Of a stretch of 37,349 nt of DNA, positions 23,430 through 31,973 are shown piece by piece. The position numbers were made by a program, and so were the translations under genes. This stretch comes from DASQDT01 sp036380435 (GTDB taxonomy: Bacteria > Acidobacteriota > Blastocatellia > Pyrinomonadales > Pyrinomonadaceae): NCBI GenBank assembly GCA_036380435.1, contig DASVES010000363.1:1-37349 (forward strand), in the 5' to 3' direction. Position 1 is the first letter of the stretch. Every line of letters starts with the position of its first letter. The notes beneath the pieces were generated by a model that had not been told where the DNA came from, made no database searches, and saw only the letters and a program-made list of their open reading frames with translations.

Positions 23430-24223
23430 CAGAAGATTCTGCGGAGCTGGGCCTTGACGGGCGCGGGGATTTTGAGGCCGAGGCGGTCGGCCACCTTTTT
23501 CACCTTCTTGATGAGACGGCGGCGGCGCATCGAGCGCGAGTTGACGTCGCCGAACTCGCCGAGCAGGGCCTCGGGTAGCTCGCCCGAAGCGGGCAGGCGC
23601 AGGTCGCCCTTCGCCCCGACATAGCTGCCGGAGGCCAGCGCCGCCAAGACATCCGCGCGCCCCGGCGCGTCGCACTCGACCAGGTTGTAGAGTTCACGGA
23701 ACTGCTTCTTCCAGTGATAGTCGACGCCGTAGAAGGCGAGCATGCCGGGCCGCCGCTCGCGCAACCGCGCGAGCAGCTTGAAGGTGCCGGGCCGCGGCGC
23801 AGCTCGGCCGTCGTACTTCGAGTTCCAGGTCTCGATGCCGCGCGGCAAGACCTCGAACGTTTCGATCCATTCGAACATCGAGTCCATCGGGTGCGCGATG
23901 ACGGAGACGCCGCCCGCGCGCTCGATGTGCGCGATGACCTTCTGCGGGTCGGTCGTCCCGGCGAGCGTCGTCACGCCGTAGCCGAGGACGTGCATGCGCC
24001 GCTCGCACTCGTATTCGAGTCCGGGGATGAAGCGGAAGTGCTCGTCGGAGAGCGCCTCGCACTCCGCGACGTAGGCGCGCAGCCGCTCCTCGTCGAAGTA
24101 CTCGGCGTGGTCGGTCATGCAGGCGAAGGAGCAGCCCGCCGCGACGAGCACCTCGCGCAGTTCGGAGAGCGTGTACTCGCCGTCCGAGTACGTACTATGA
24201 GTGTGAATAACCCCTCTGAGCAT
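23429..24223 (-). CDS. PHP-domain metal-dependent phosphoesterase
   Basis: A 264-aa protein. Metal ligands are visible: HTHSTYSDG (7-15: His7, His9, Asp14), MTDHAEYFD (36-44: Asp38, His39), GLEYEC (Glu70), MHVLGYG (His78), VIAHPMD (His111) and YGVDYH near 173. The domain hydrolyses phosphoesters; in capsule/EPS loci relatives act as tyrosine phosphatases or on small phosphates. The C-terminal 50 residues are basic (RRRRLIKKVKKVADRLG), possibly membrane- or nucleic-acid-binding. The start is the ATG at 24223, with AGGAGG immediately upstream; a GTG at 24235 is an alternative. It overlaps the ATP-grasp gene end by 29 nt. Confidence 0.88.
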   Translation of the reverse strand: MLRGVIHTHSTYSDGEYTLSELREVLVAAGCSFACMTDHAEYFDEERLRAYVAECEALSDEHFRFIPGLEYECERRMHVLGYGVTTLAGTTDPQKVIAHIERAGGVSVIAHPMDSMFEWIETFEVLPRGIETWNSKYDGRAAPRPGTFKLLARLRERRPGMLAFYGVDYHWKKQFRELYNLVECDAPGRADVLAALASGSYVGAKGDLRLPASGELPEALLGEFGDVNSRSMRRRRLIKKVKKVADRLGLKIPAPVKAQLRRIF

Positions 24224-25448
24224 TGACCTCCTCACGCCGCCCCGCCAATTTTTTGAGGCCGCCGGGCAGGCGGCGGAAAGCGAAATCGAGCCAGTCGCCC
24301 AACTCCGGCAAAGGGTCGCGCCAGGCGAAGTTGTCGTGGAAGGTGCCGGCCACCGGCCGGAGGAAGGCGGCGAGCGCGGCCGCGCGCATCGGGAACTCGC
24401 CGGCGTAACCGGCCGGCGCGCCGCGCCAGACCTCGATCAGGTGGCGGAAGTCGCCGAGCAGCCAGCGGCAGCGCACGCCTTCCGCGTATGGCGCCTGCCG
24501 GCCCACGTCGCCGCGCTCGGCCAGCTCCGCGACCAGCGCCGGGAAATCAACCCCGGCGTAGACGGCCAGCGGCAGCGAGTTCCAGAAGCGGCCGTTGACC
24601 TCCATGAAGACCGGCGTGCCGTCGGGGCCGATGCGGAACTCGACCATCGCCACGCCGTGCCAGCCGAGCGCACCGAGGATCGCGAGAGAAGCCTCGCGCA
24701 CTCGCGCTTCGGGTCGCACGCTCACGCGCACGGCGCTGCCCGAGCCCGTCGGCCGCACGTCGCGCACGCGCCGATGGGCGAACTCGGCGCGCACCTCGCC
24801 CTCGCGCATCAGCGCGAAGTAGCCGGCCCCCGTTCCCCCAACGAACTCCTGCACGAGCACGGCGGAGGCGCGCCGCGAGAGGTCGGCGTAAGCCCCCTCG
24901 AACTCGCCCGCGTCGCGTGCGTAGAGCGGCGCGCCCGTCGCCACGACGCCCCCCGCGGCCGAGACCTCTTCGGACGAGCGCGGCTTGAGCACGACCGGGT
25001 AACGGGCCTCGCGCATCACGCGCCGGGCCGCGTCGGCGTCCGAGACGAGCGCCGTGCGCGGCACGGCGACGCCGAGCGCGGCGGCCAGCGCCGTCGTCTC
25101 CTGCTTGTCGAAGGCGCGCCTGACGGTTGCGGCCGGCGGCAGGACGAGGCGACCGCCGGCCTCGAAGATTTGCCCGCGGCGCTCGGAGAGCGGCAGCGTC
25201 GTGCGCTCGGTCATCGGGAGCACGAGCGTGCCCGGCTCGCGCGCGGCCTCCTCGGCGACGCGGCGGACAAAGTCAGCCGCGTCGGCCTGCGGGGCCGGGT
25301 AGCGGAATGTCCCCGACGCCCCGCGCGACCACCCGGCCTTCGACCACGAAGCGGACGACCCGACGAGCACGCGGTGGCCCGCGCGCGCCAGAGACCTCAC
25401 GCACGCGACCGCCTGATTCTCGTTGCCGTCGAGCACTAACACTCTCAT
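24195..25448 (-). CDS. ATP-grasp ligase
   Basis: A 417-aa enzyme. The start is the ATG at 25448 (MRVLVLDGNENQ), a pre-ATP-grasp Rossmann domain with the LVLPMTERTTLPL segment. ATP-grasp features: VVLKPRSSEE (152-161, Lys155), VLVQEFVGGTGAG (198-209), AMVEFRIGPDG (267-277) and the metal-binding FMEVNGRFWNS (281-291). The family joins a carboxylate to an amine or thiol through an acyl-phosphate. Relatives of this size occur in polysaccharide loci and may attach an amino acid to a sugar. It is preceded by hairpin D and followed by the overlapping PHP gene. Confidence 0.88.
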   Translation of the reverse strand: MRVLVLDGNENQAVACVRSLARAGHRVLVGSSASWSKAGWSRGASGTFRYPAPQADAADFVRRVAEEAAREPGTLVLPMTERTTLPLSERRGQIFEAGGRLVLPPAATVRRAFDKQETTALAAALGVAVPRTALVSDADAARRVMREARYPVVLKPRSSEEVSAAGGVVATGAPLYARDAGEFEGAYADLSRRASAVLVQEFVGGTGAGYFALMREGEVRAEFAHRRVRDVRPTGSGSAVRVSVRPEARVREASLAILGALGWHGVAMVEFRIGPDGTPVFMEVNGRFWNSLPLAVYAGVDFPALVAELAERGDVGRQAPYAEGVRCRWLLGDFRHLIEVWRGAPAGYAGEFPMRAAALAAFLRPVAGTFHDNFAWRDPLPELGDWLDFAFRRLPGGLKKLAGRREEVNAQRGYSHS

Positions 25449-25479
25449 AGCTTCACGACTGAATGGAAGTGACGAGTTC

Positions 25480-25515
25480 GGGACGGCGGATGAGAGATTC
25501 GCCGTCCGCCGTCCC
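25480..25515 (-). terminator. Heptamer-repeat hairpin D after the amidotransferase
   Basis: Perfect 11-bp inverted repeat GGGACGGCGGA / TCCGCCGTCCC with a 14-nt loop, 5 nt after the amidotransferase stop. Read on the minus strand, the 5' arm continues as a second 7-mer copy (GACGGCG GACGGCG A). No U-tract. It may terminate partially, or separate expression of the two halves of the tailoring block. Confidence 0.5.
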
Positions 25516-25520
25516 ATCTT

Positions 25521-27482
25521 TCAAACGGCGACGGCGGCCGGCTCGGCGCGCGCCTCGCGGGCGTCGAAGAGTTGTTCGCCGTCGATGAATTGACGCAGCC
25601 AGACCTCGAAGTTGACGAGCGACCAGAGGCGCGACGAGTGGTCGCGCAGGCCCGCGACGTGTTCGGAGGCGAGTTGGCCGACGAAGTCCGCCTCGAAGAT
25701 GCCGCGCGCGCGGGCGCGCTCGCCGAGGACGTATTCGTCGAGCACGCCGCGGTGGCGGCCGCGCAGCCACGCACCGAAGGGGACGGGGAAGCCCATCTTG
25801 GGCCGCGTCAGGATGGGCTCGGGCAGCACGCCCTTCATCGCGCGGCGCAGCACGTACTTCGTCGTCCACCCGCGCAGCTTCAGACGCTCTGGCAGCCGCG
25901 CCGAGAACTCGACGAGCTTGTGGTCGAGGAACGGGACGCGGCTCTCGATGGACGCGGCCATGCTCATCTGATCCTGCTTCATCAGAAGCTCGTGCAGGTA
26001 GGTCTTGGTGTCGGCGTAGAGCAGGCGGTTGAGCAGGCTGTCGGCGTCGGTCTCTTCGACGAGGCGGCGCACGCCCGCGTAAGGGTCGGTCGAGCCGGCG
26101 CGCTCGGCCGTCTCGGGCGTGAGCAGACGGCGTTGCATGGCGCGCGGGAAGACGGCGAAGTTGTCGAAGTACAAACTTTCGAGATCGGCGGGCAGGCAGA
26201 GGAAGGTGCGCCCTAGTTTCTGCCGGACGCGCGAGCCGGCGGGCAGGCCGGCGACGGCTCGCGCGACGGCGCGGCGCAGGGGCGCCGGCGCGAGCGTCTC
26301 GTAGCCGCGCCCGAGCGCGAGGTTGTAGACCGTCTTGCGGTAGCGCGCGTAGCCGGCCAGCAGCTCGTCGCTGCCCTCGCCCGTGAGCACGACCTTAACG
26401 TGGCGCTGGGCGAGGCGCGAGACGAAGTAGAGGGGGATGCTGGCGAGGTGCGCCAGCGGCTCGTCCTCGTGCCAGACGAGGAGCGGCAGCGCGTCGAAGA
26501 ACTCATCAGGGCTGACCACCACCTCGTGGTGGTCGGTGCCGAACGCCCCGGAGACCATCCGGGCGTATTCGAGCTCGTTGGCCTCGCGCTCGTTGAAGGC
26601 GACGGAGAAAGTCTTGATCGGCTCATCCACCAGCTTGCTCATCACGGCGGCGATGGCCGACGAGTCGATGCCGCCGGAGAGGAACATGCCTAAGGGCACG
26701 TCGGCCATCAGCCGCAGGCGCACCGATTCGCGGAACAGCTCCGACCACTCCTCGATCAAGTCCGCCTCGCGGCGGCCTTCGTTCCCCCGGCCGTCGTCTG
26801 AGAAGGTCACGTCCCAGTAGCGCTCGACTTTCACCTCCCCGTCGCGCCAGAGCAGCGTGTGGCCGGGGAGCAGGCGGCGCACCCCCCGGTAGAGCGTCTC
26901 CTCGCCCGAGGGCGCGTGGTTGGCGAGGTAGTCGGGCAGCGCCGCGTAGTTCAGCTCCGCGCGGACGGCGCCCGCCTCCAGCAGCGCCTTGATCTCCGAG
27001 GCGAAGTAGAGCGAGCCGTCCTCCGTCAGCGCGTAGTAGAGCGGCTTGACGCCGAGGCGGTCGCGCGCGATGAAGAGTTCCCGGCGGCGCGCGTCCCAGA
27101 TGGCGAAGGCGAACATGCCGCGGAGGTCTTCGACGCAAGCCGCGCCCTTCTCCTCGTAGAGGTGGAGGATCGTCTCGGTGTCGCAGTGGGTGGCGTAGAC
27201 GTGGCCGCGCGCTTCGAGGCCGGGGCGGTGGTCGGCGTGGTTGTAGACTTCGCCGTTGTAGACGATCTGGAGCGAGCCGTCCTCGTTCGTCATCGGCTGG
27301 TGGCCGGCGGCCACGTCCACGATGGCGAGGCGGCGGTGGCCGAGGCCGACCGAGCCCTCGACGAAGAGGCCGCAGTCGTCCGGCCCGCGGTGCGTGAGCA
27401 CGTCGCGCATGCGTTCGACGAGCCCGGCCTCGACGCGCCGTCCCGACCTGCTCGACAGAGCTATCCCGTTAATGCCGCACAT
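25521..27482 (-). CDS. Asparagine-synthase-like amidotransferase (XrtA-associated)
   Basis: A 653-aa two-domain enzyme. The N-terminal Ntn-glutaminase has the nucleophile Cys2 (MCGINGIA), HRGPDD (31-36) and VYNGEVYNH (74-82). The C-terminal synthetase has the PP-loop MFLSGGIDSS (266-275), KTFSVAFNE and LTGEGSDELLAGYARY. It uses glutamine and ATP to amidate a carboxylate. XrtA loci routinely carry such enzymes, probably to amidate uronic acids or another EPS precursor rather than aspartate. It starts 5 nt after the heparinase-like gene. A paralogue lies about 6 kb upstream. Confidence 0.92.
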   Translation of the reverse strand: MCGINGIALSSRSGRRVEAGLVERMRDVLTHRGPDDCGLFVEGSVGLGHRRLAIVDVAAGHQPMTNEDGSLQIVYNGEVYNHADHRPGLEARGHVYATHCDTETILHLYEEKGAACVEDLRGMFAFAIWDARRRELFIARDRLGVKPLYYALTEDGSLYFASEIKALLEAGAVRAELNYAALPDYLANHAPSGEETLYRGVRRLLPGHTLLWRDGEVKVERYWDVTFSDDGRGNEGRREADLIEEWSELFRESVRLRLMADVPLGMFLSGGIDSSAIAAVMSKLVDEPIKTFSVAFNEREANELEYARMVSGAFGTDHHEVVVSPDEFFDALPLLVWHEDEPLAHLASIPLYFVSRLAQRHVKVVLTGEGSDELLAGYARYRKTVYNLALGRGYETLAPAPLRRAVARAVAGLPAGSRVRQKLGRTFLCLPADLESLYFDNFAVFPRAMQRRLLTPETAERAGSTDPYAGVRRLVEETDADSLLNRLLYADTKTYLHELLMKQDQMSMAASIESRVPFLDHKLVEFSARLPERLKLRGWTTKYVLRRAMKGVLPEPILTRPKMGFPVPFGAWLRGRHRGVLDEYVLGERARARGIFEADFVGQLASEHVAGLRDHSSRLWSLVNFEVWLRQFIDGEQLFDAREARAEPAAVAV

Positions 27483-27487
27483 AATCT

Positions 27488-29995
27488 TTAAAGCCCTCGA
27501 CGTGGGTGAGGCGTCTCGACCGCCCGCGCGGCCGGGCCGCGCCCCTCCTTTGACAGGTTATCACGCCCCTTGGGCGCGCCGCCAACTGATACTAAATCGG
27601 GCGGGGTGACGCCGTCTGTACTCTCGCCGCCCTCCGACTCCGTCTCGAACTCCAGCCGGCCCTCGACCGTGCGCGCGACCGCGCAGCGCAAGCGCCGCGG
27701 CGAGGCCAGCAGCTCGCGCCCGCCGAAGTGGAAGCGCGTGCCGCCGCCGACGAGCACCGCCTCCGCCAGACTCCCGTCGGCCGCGAGCCGCGCCCAAGTC
27801 CACGCGAAGTCCGTGACGAGCTGCCCCGCGGAGACCGTGTGACCGGCCCGGCCGATGACGAGGAGGTCGCGCGCGCCGCCCAACGCGACTTCGAGCGAGT
27901 GCGCGGCCCCGCCGTCGTGCGTCAGCTCCGCCACGCGCGCGGCTTCGGCCCCGGCCGCGCGCGGCAGGACGACGGTCAGGAAATCCTGCGGGCCTTCGCC
28001 CTCGGCCTCGAAAGTCCAGACCGGGGCGGCGGAGCGCGAGCCGTAACAGGTCGAGACCCAATCCTCTTCCGCATGCCAGCGGCCGCCCCCGCCGTGAGCG
28101 TGCAGCTCGACGCCCGGCGCCGACGAGTCGAGCAGGCGGACGGCCGAGCGCCCACTCTCGACTTGCGACGGGGCGTCGGGGGCGAGGTGGAAGCGCAGCC
28201 CGTAGCGGTGGCGCGCGCGCGCGTCCGCCTCGTCGCGGATGATGAAGTAGTCGCCCTTGATGAAGAGGACGGAGCGGCGGTGCGTGACGGGGTCGGGCAG
28301 GCGTCGGTAGCCGTCGTGCGCGCCCTCGAAGAAGTCGAAGCGCGGGCGGCTCAGCCACTCGCGCGCCTCGCAGCGGGCCACCGCAGACCAACTGAAGGCG
28401 CCGGCCGCGACGGAAGACGACTCGCCGTCCACGACGAGCGCGTTGTGCGCGGCCGTGTGGCGGAAGTGGTCGCGCCACTCGCCCGAGCCGGTGTAGGTGC
28501 AGGTGCCCGAATCGACGAGGAGCGTGCGCCCCCGGGCGGCGAGCGTGAACGAGAGCGCGTCGGCGTGCGCGTGGCCGCAGTTCATCGCGCCGTGCGGGCC
28601 GCAGTCGAGGAGCATGTAGCTCGACTCACGCGCCCAACCGTCGCGCATCACGTAGTAGCCGCCGTCGCGGAAGGCGCGCGAAGCTTCGGCGGGCGGCCGC
28701 GCGTCGAGCGCGTCGAACACTTGAAGCCCGTCGAGCCCCGCGAGCCACAGGGTCTCTTCCGACGCAGGCCCGGCGACGTACTTGTAGTCGGGGCGCGCGT
28801 GGACGGCGGCCGCCGTCGCGAGGGTGGCGCGGAAGTCTGCGGGCGGCCGTTCGTCGAGCGGGGCGAGGCGGCCGCCGTCGTCGTCGCCGTAGAAGGGGGT
28901 CGTGCCGTCGGGCGCGGTCAGGTGCATGAGGTGGTCACAGAGGGCCGAGAGCGCCGGCGCGACCTCCGCGTCCGAGGGCTCGCCGGCCGCGCGCGCGAGC
29001 AGAAGGAAGTGCGTGTAGAAGTCGGCCGTGTAGCGCTGGTAGTAGCTGGCCTGCTCAAAGTAGACGCCGTCGGGCCTGACCTGCCGTGTCAGTTGTTCGA
29101 GGAGGATGCGCCGCCCCGCCGCGCGCCACCGCGCGGCGGGGCGCAACTCCGGCAGCGCGGCGCCGAGGTAGTAGAGGCCGAGCGCCTCGCCCGTCAGGTG
29201 CGTGTTCGGGCTGTAGTAGGTCGAGAGGTACGTCTCCAGGTGGCGGCCGTTGAGGTAGAGGTACTTCAGGGCGCGCGCGTAAGTGTCGGGCGCGAGGTGG
29301 GGCGAGTCTTTGAAGAAGTGAAGCGCCCAGAGCCATGAGATTGAGCGGAAGGCGACTTCGAGGCTGCTCATCCAGTTGACGCCCGCCTTCGGCGGGTGCT
29401 GCTCCATCCACGACGCGAGGTGCGCGGCGAAGGCGCGCGCGTGCGCCTCGTCGCCCGTGTGCCAGTAGGCGCGCCCCAGCGTGAGGAAGTGCTGGTGTCG
29501 GTTCAGCTCCCAGATGATCTTCTTGTCGCCGGCCTGCTCGGCGTCCAGCTCGGCGAAGCGGCTCCAGTGGGTCATCGGCGAGTGCTTGCCCGCGACGGGC
29601 TCGAAGTTCCAATCGACGGGCTTGCCGAAGGAGAGGTCTTTGAGGCCGAGCAGGTCGAAGCGGCCCGCGGCGGCGCGCGCGGCGCGCTCCGTGACGGCGG
29701 ACGAGTCGGCGAAGCGGCGGCGCAATTCGGCGCGGGTGGCCTCCGACTCTTCGAAGGCTTTGAAGAAGGCGCGCGGCGCGCGGCGGAAGTGCGCGAGCAG
29801 GCTCTCAGCGTCCGTGCTTTCGGGGCCGCGCGGGGCGGGCAGGAGAAGTCGCGCGAGCCCCGCGTCTGAGGGCAAGCGCGCGCCGACGCCGAACCGTTCG
29901 GCGCGCGCGGCCAGCGCCTGAGCCCCGCGCACGCGCAGCTCGCCGAGCCCCCGGCCCTTCAGCCTTTTAAGTTTCTTGAGCGCGCCCTTCATCAT
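27488..29995 (-). CDS. Heparinase II/III-like polysaccharide lyase
   Basis: An 835-aa protein with the two-part heparinase II/III architecture. An alpha-toroid N-terminal domain (about 60-400) includes PVDWNFEP (126-133), HQHFLTLGRAYWHTGDE (167-183) and YYSPNTHLTGEALGLYYLG. The beta-sandwich domain has MNCGHAHADALSF (471-483), LLVDSGTCTYTGSG (492-505) and FRHTAAHNALVVDG (511-524), which hold the His/Tyr residues used in beta-elimination of uronic-acid polymers. There is no obvious signal peptide; the N-terminus is basic. Such enzymes are common in EPS loci and may trim, release or edit the polymer, implying a uronic acid in it. The gene lies 3 nt from the preceding deacetylase. Confidence 0.9.
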   Translation of the reverse strand: MMKGALKKLKRLKGRGLGELRVRGAQALAARAERFGVGARLPSDAGLARLLLPAPRGPESTDAESLLAHFRRAPRAFFKAFEESEATRAELRRRFADSSAVTERAARAAAGRFDLLGLKDLSFGKPVDWNFEPVAGKHSPMTHWSRFAELDAEQAGDKKIIWELNRHQHFLTLGRAYWHTGDEAHARAFAAHLASWMEQHPPKAGVNWMSSLEVAFRSISWLWALHFFKDSPHLAPDTYARALKYLYLNGRHLETYLSTYYSPNTHLTGEALGLYYLGAALPELRPAARWRAAGRRILLEQLTRQVRPDGVYFEQASYYQRYTADFYTHFLLLARAAGEPSDAEVAPALSALCDHLMHLTAPDGTTPFYGDDDGGRLAPLDERPPADFRATLATAAAVHARPDYKYVAGPASEETLWLAGLDGLQVFDALDARPPAEASRAFRDGGYYVMRDGWARESSYMLLDCGPHGAMNCGHAHADALSFTLAARGRTLLVDSGTCTYTGSGEWRDHFRHTAAHNALVVDGESSSVAAGAFSWSAVARCEAREWLSRPRFDFFEGAHDGYRRLPDPVTHRRSVLFIKGDYFIIRDEADARARHRYGLRFHLAPDAPSQVESGRSAVRLLDSSAPGVELHAHGGGGRWHAEEDWVSTCYGSRSAAPVWTFEAEGEGPQDFLTVVLPRAAGAEAARVAELTHDGGAAHSLEVALGGARDLLVIGRAGHTVSAGQLVTDFAWTWARLAADGSLAEAVLVGGGTRFHFGGRELLASPRRLRCAVARTVEGRLEFETESEGGESTDGVTPPDLVSVGGAPKGRDNLSKEGRGPAARAVETPHPRRGL

Positions 29996-29998
29996 TCT

Positions 29999-31012
29999 TT
30001 AGTAGACATCGACGGCCGCGGGCTCGCGGCGTCGGAGGCGGTTCTTCAACTGCTCGAAGCCGCTCGTGCTCTGCACGAAGTGCGGCAGGTCGGTCTCGGC
30101 CGGGACGCGGCGGAGCGCGAGCGGGTCTGCGCCGCGCCGCTCGTTGAGACCGGGCTCGGTCGTCACGGCGCAGAGGTAGCCGGCGCTTGCGGTCTCGCGC
30201 CGGACGCGTTCGTCGAAGACGCCGTTGGGGTAGCAGAAGAGTTCGACCTCGCGCCCGAGTTCGGCTTCGAGCCGCGCGCGTGAGTCGCGCAACTCGCGCC
30301 GGAGTTCGTCGTCGTCGGTCGTCGTCAGGATGGGGTGCGAGACGGTGTGCGAGCCGATCTCGACGCCGGCCGCGTCCAGCTCGCGCGCCTGCGCCCAGGT
30401 GACGGGGCCGAACTCCGCGGGGGGAAGGGCGGGCAGCGCCACGCCGTGCGCGGCGGCGATGCGTTCGATGGCCGACTCGCGCTCGCGCGGGGCGAGTCGC
30501 TTCAGCTCCGAGTTGACCCGGCCGGCCGCACTGATGCGCGTGTCGCGCCCCGCGAGCCTGAGGTCGAAAGTGCGCCCGCCCACTTCGGCTTCGAGCCGCG
30601 CGCCTTCCGCGGCGAGCGCGACGTGGCGCAGCTTGTCAGTCCACATCCAAGCGCGGCCGTCGAGAAAGTCCGTGATGACGAAGAGCGTGGCCGGCACGCC
30701 GTGACGTTGGAGCAGGGGGAAAGCGACCTCGTAGGCGTCCGCGAAGCCGTCGTCAATCGTCACGCACGCGGCGCGCGCGGGCAACTCGCCCGCGCCCGCG
30801 TAGTGGGCCGCGACGCGGGAGAGCGGGACGAGGGTGTAGTGCTGTTTAAGGTAGCGGAGGTGCGCGTCGAATTCGGCCTCGGGCGTGGCGAGCGGGTCGC
30901 CGCCGCGGCCGAAGCGGTGGTATGTGAGGATGAGCACGCGGCCACGGTTCGCCGCCCGGAAGGGGGCGAAGGCTCCGGCCCGCGTCAGCAGTTTGAGCGC
31001 CGAATGCTTCAT
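29999..31012 (-). CDS. Polysaccharide deacetylase (NodB/CE4)
   Basis: A 337-aa protein with RVLILTYHRF (25-34), TIDDGFADAY (85-94, Asp88), the metal pair in GSHTVSHP (220-227, His222 and His226), and FCYPNGVFDERV. An inserted segment (about 120-200) lies between motifs 1 and 2, as in the longer EPS-locus deacetylases. No clear signal peptide. Predicted to deacetylate an amino sugar of the EPS, possibly creating the free amine used by the formyltransferase, whose stop codon it overlaps as ATGA. Confidence 0.9.
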   Translation of the reverse strand: MKHSALKLLTRAGAFAPFRAANRGRVLILTYHRFGRGGDPLATPEAEFDAHLRYLKQHYTLVPLSRVAAHYAGAGELPARAACVTIDDGFADAYEVAFPLLQRHGVPATLFVITDFLDGRAWMWTDKLRHVALAAEGARLEAEVGGRTFDLRLAGRDTRISAAGRVNSELKRLAPRERESAIERIAAAHGVALPALPPAEFGPVTWAQARELDAAGVEIGSHTVSHPILTTTDDDELRRELRDSRARLEAELGREVELFCYPNGVFDERVRRETASAGYLCAVTTEPGLNERRGADPLALRRVPAETDLPHFVQSTSGFEQLKNRLRRREPAAVDVY

Positions 31013-31872
31013 CGCCCCTCCGCGTCGGCGGCGTGCCCTTTGGCGGCGGCCGAGGCTTGGCGGCGGCGTGCGCGCAGGCGGCGCCGCAGCTCGTCCTTCT
31101 CGCGCTTGACCGGCAGCCGATACCGTTTGCCGAGACTGGTGTCCTGCGGGCGCGCTTCATAAGTGCCCGCGGCAATCATCCCGACGGCGCGCGCGACCAG
31201 CTCGGCCGAGCGGGCGCGCAGGCGTGCGGTGTACTCTTCGATGAAGGCTTCGAAGTCGTCGCCGTGCGCGTCGTCGTAGGCGAGCGGCGCGGCCTCCTGC
31301 AAAAGAATCTCGCCGGTGTCCACCTTGGCCGCGACGAAGTGGACGGTGAGTCCGACCTCACGCTCGCCGTTGTAGAGTTCCCAGAAGACGGGCGGCCCGC
31401 CGCGGTAGAAGGGCGCGAGCCCCTGATGAAGATTGATCGAGCCGAGGCGCGGGAGGCGGAAGACCGACTCGCGGATGATGTTCGTCCCGTAGATGACCCC
31501 GAGGTCCGCCTGCGCCGCGCGCAGAAGCTCCGCGGCCTCTTCGGTGTGGTAGTTGGCGACGAGGTGGAAGGGGACGCCGCGTGCTGTGCACGTCTCGCGC
31601 AGCGCGTCGCGACCGACCTCCATCACGTCCGTGCCCGCGCGGCGGCGGAGCAACTGCCCCGCCAGCTTCGCGGCGGTGGCCGCCCAGCCGTCGTAGCGGA
31701 TGGAGCGGCGCAGCTTCTCGCGCCAGTCCCGCCGCGGCGTGGTCTCCGTCTCGACGAAGACGCCCGCCACCTCGACGCCTTCGACGCCGAGCAGGCGTTC
31801 GAGCACGAGTTCGGCCCCGCCGTGCGTCAGCAGGATGACGCGGAACTTCCTGTCGCTTCCCTTCTCAGTCAT
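31009..31872 (-). CDS. Formyltransferase-family protein (sugar N-formyltransferase candidate)
   Basis: A 287-aa enzyme. The start is the ATG at 31872, preceded in frame by a GTG. The formyltransferase core contains INLHQGLAPFYRGGPPVFW (146-164) and VDTGEILLQ (184-192). The catalytic triad is Asn147, His149 and Asp185; the 36-residue His-to-Asp spacing equals that known for methionyl-tRNA formyltransferase. The tRNA-binding C-terminal domain is absent. In polysaccharide loci such proteins transfer formyl from N10-formyl-THF to an amino group of a nucleotide sugar. It overlaps the deacetylase by 4 nt. Confidence 0.85.
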   Translation of the reverse strand: MTEKGSDRKFRVILLTHGGAELVLERLLGVEGVEVAGVFVETETTPRRDWREKLRRSIRYDGWAATAAKLAGQLLRRRAGTDVMEVGRDALRETCTARGVPFHLVANYHTEEAAELLRAAQADLGVIYGTNIIRESVFRLPRLGSINLHQGLAPFYRGGPPVFWELYNGEREVGLTVHFVAAKVDTGEILLQEAAPLAYDDAHGDDFEAFIEEYTARLRARSAELVARAVGMIAAGTYEARPQDTSLGKRYRLPVKREKDELRRRLRARRRQASAAAKGHAADAEGR

Positions 31873-31880
31873 CACTTTTA

Positions 31881-31973
31881 ACAGAACCGCGAGCGGTCGC
31901 GAGCGGGTGCGAGTTACATAATGCGGGCTCTACCCCGCAACACGTACCCGCTCGCTACCGCTCGCGGTTCTGT
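31881..31973. repeat. 28-bp inverted repeat overlapping a gene end (hairpin E)
   Basis: Left arm 31881-31908 and right arm 31946-31973 are reverse complements with one mismatch; each arm contains two tandem GCGAGCGG-type units. The loop holds a second stem, TGCGGG/CCCGCA. The right arm and loop encode the last 15 or so residues of the GT4 protein, whose TAG stop lies in the loop. The left arm ends 9 nt before the formyltransferase ATG. Confidence 0.85.

Noticed and set aside
27728..29338. Long plus-strand open frame opposite the heparinase-like gene
   Set aside because: Low-complexity Arg/Val/Ala translation, antisense to a gene with conserved motifs.
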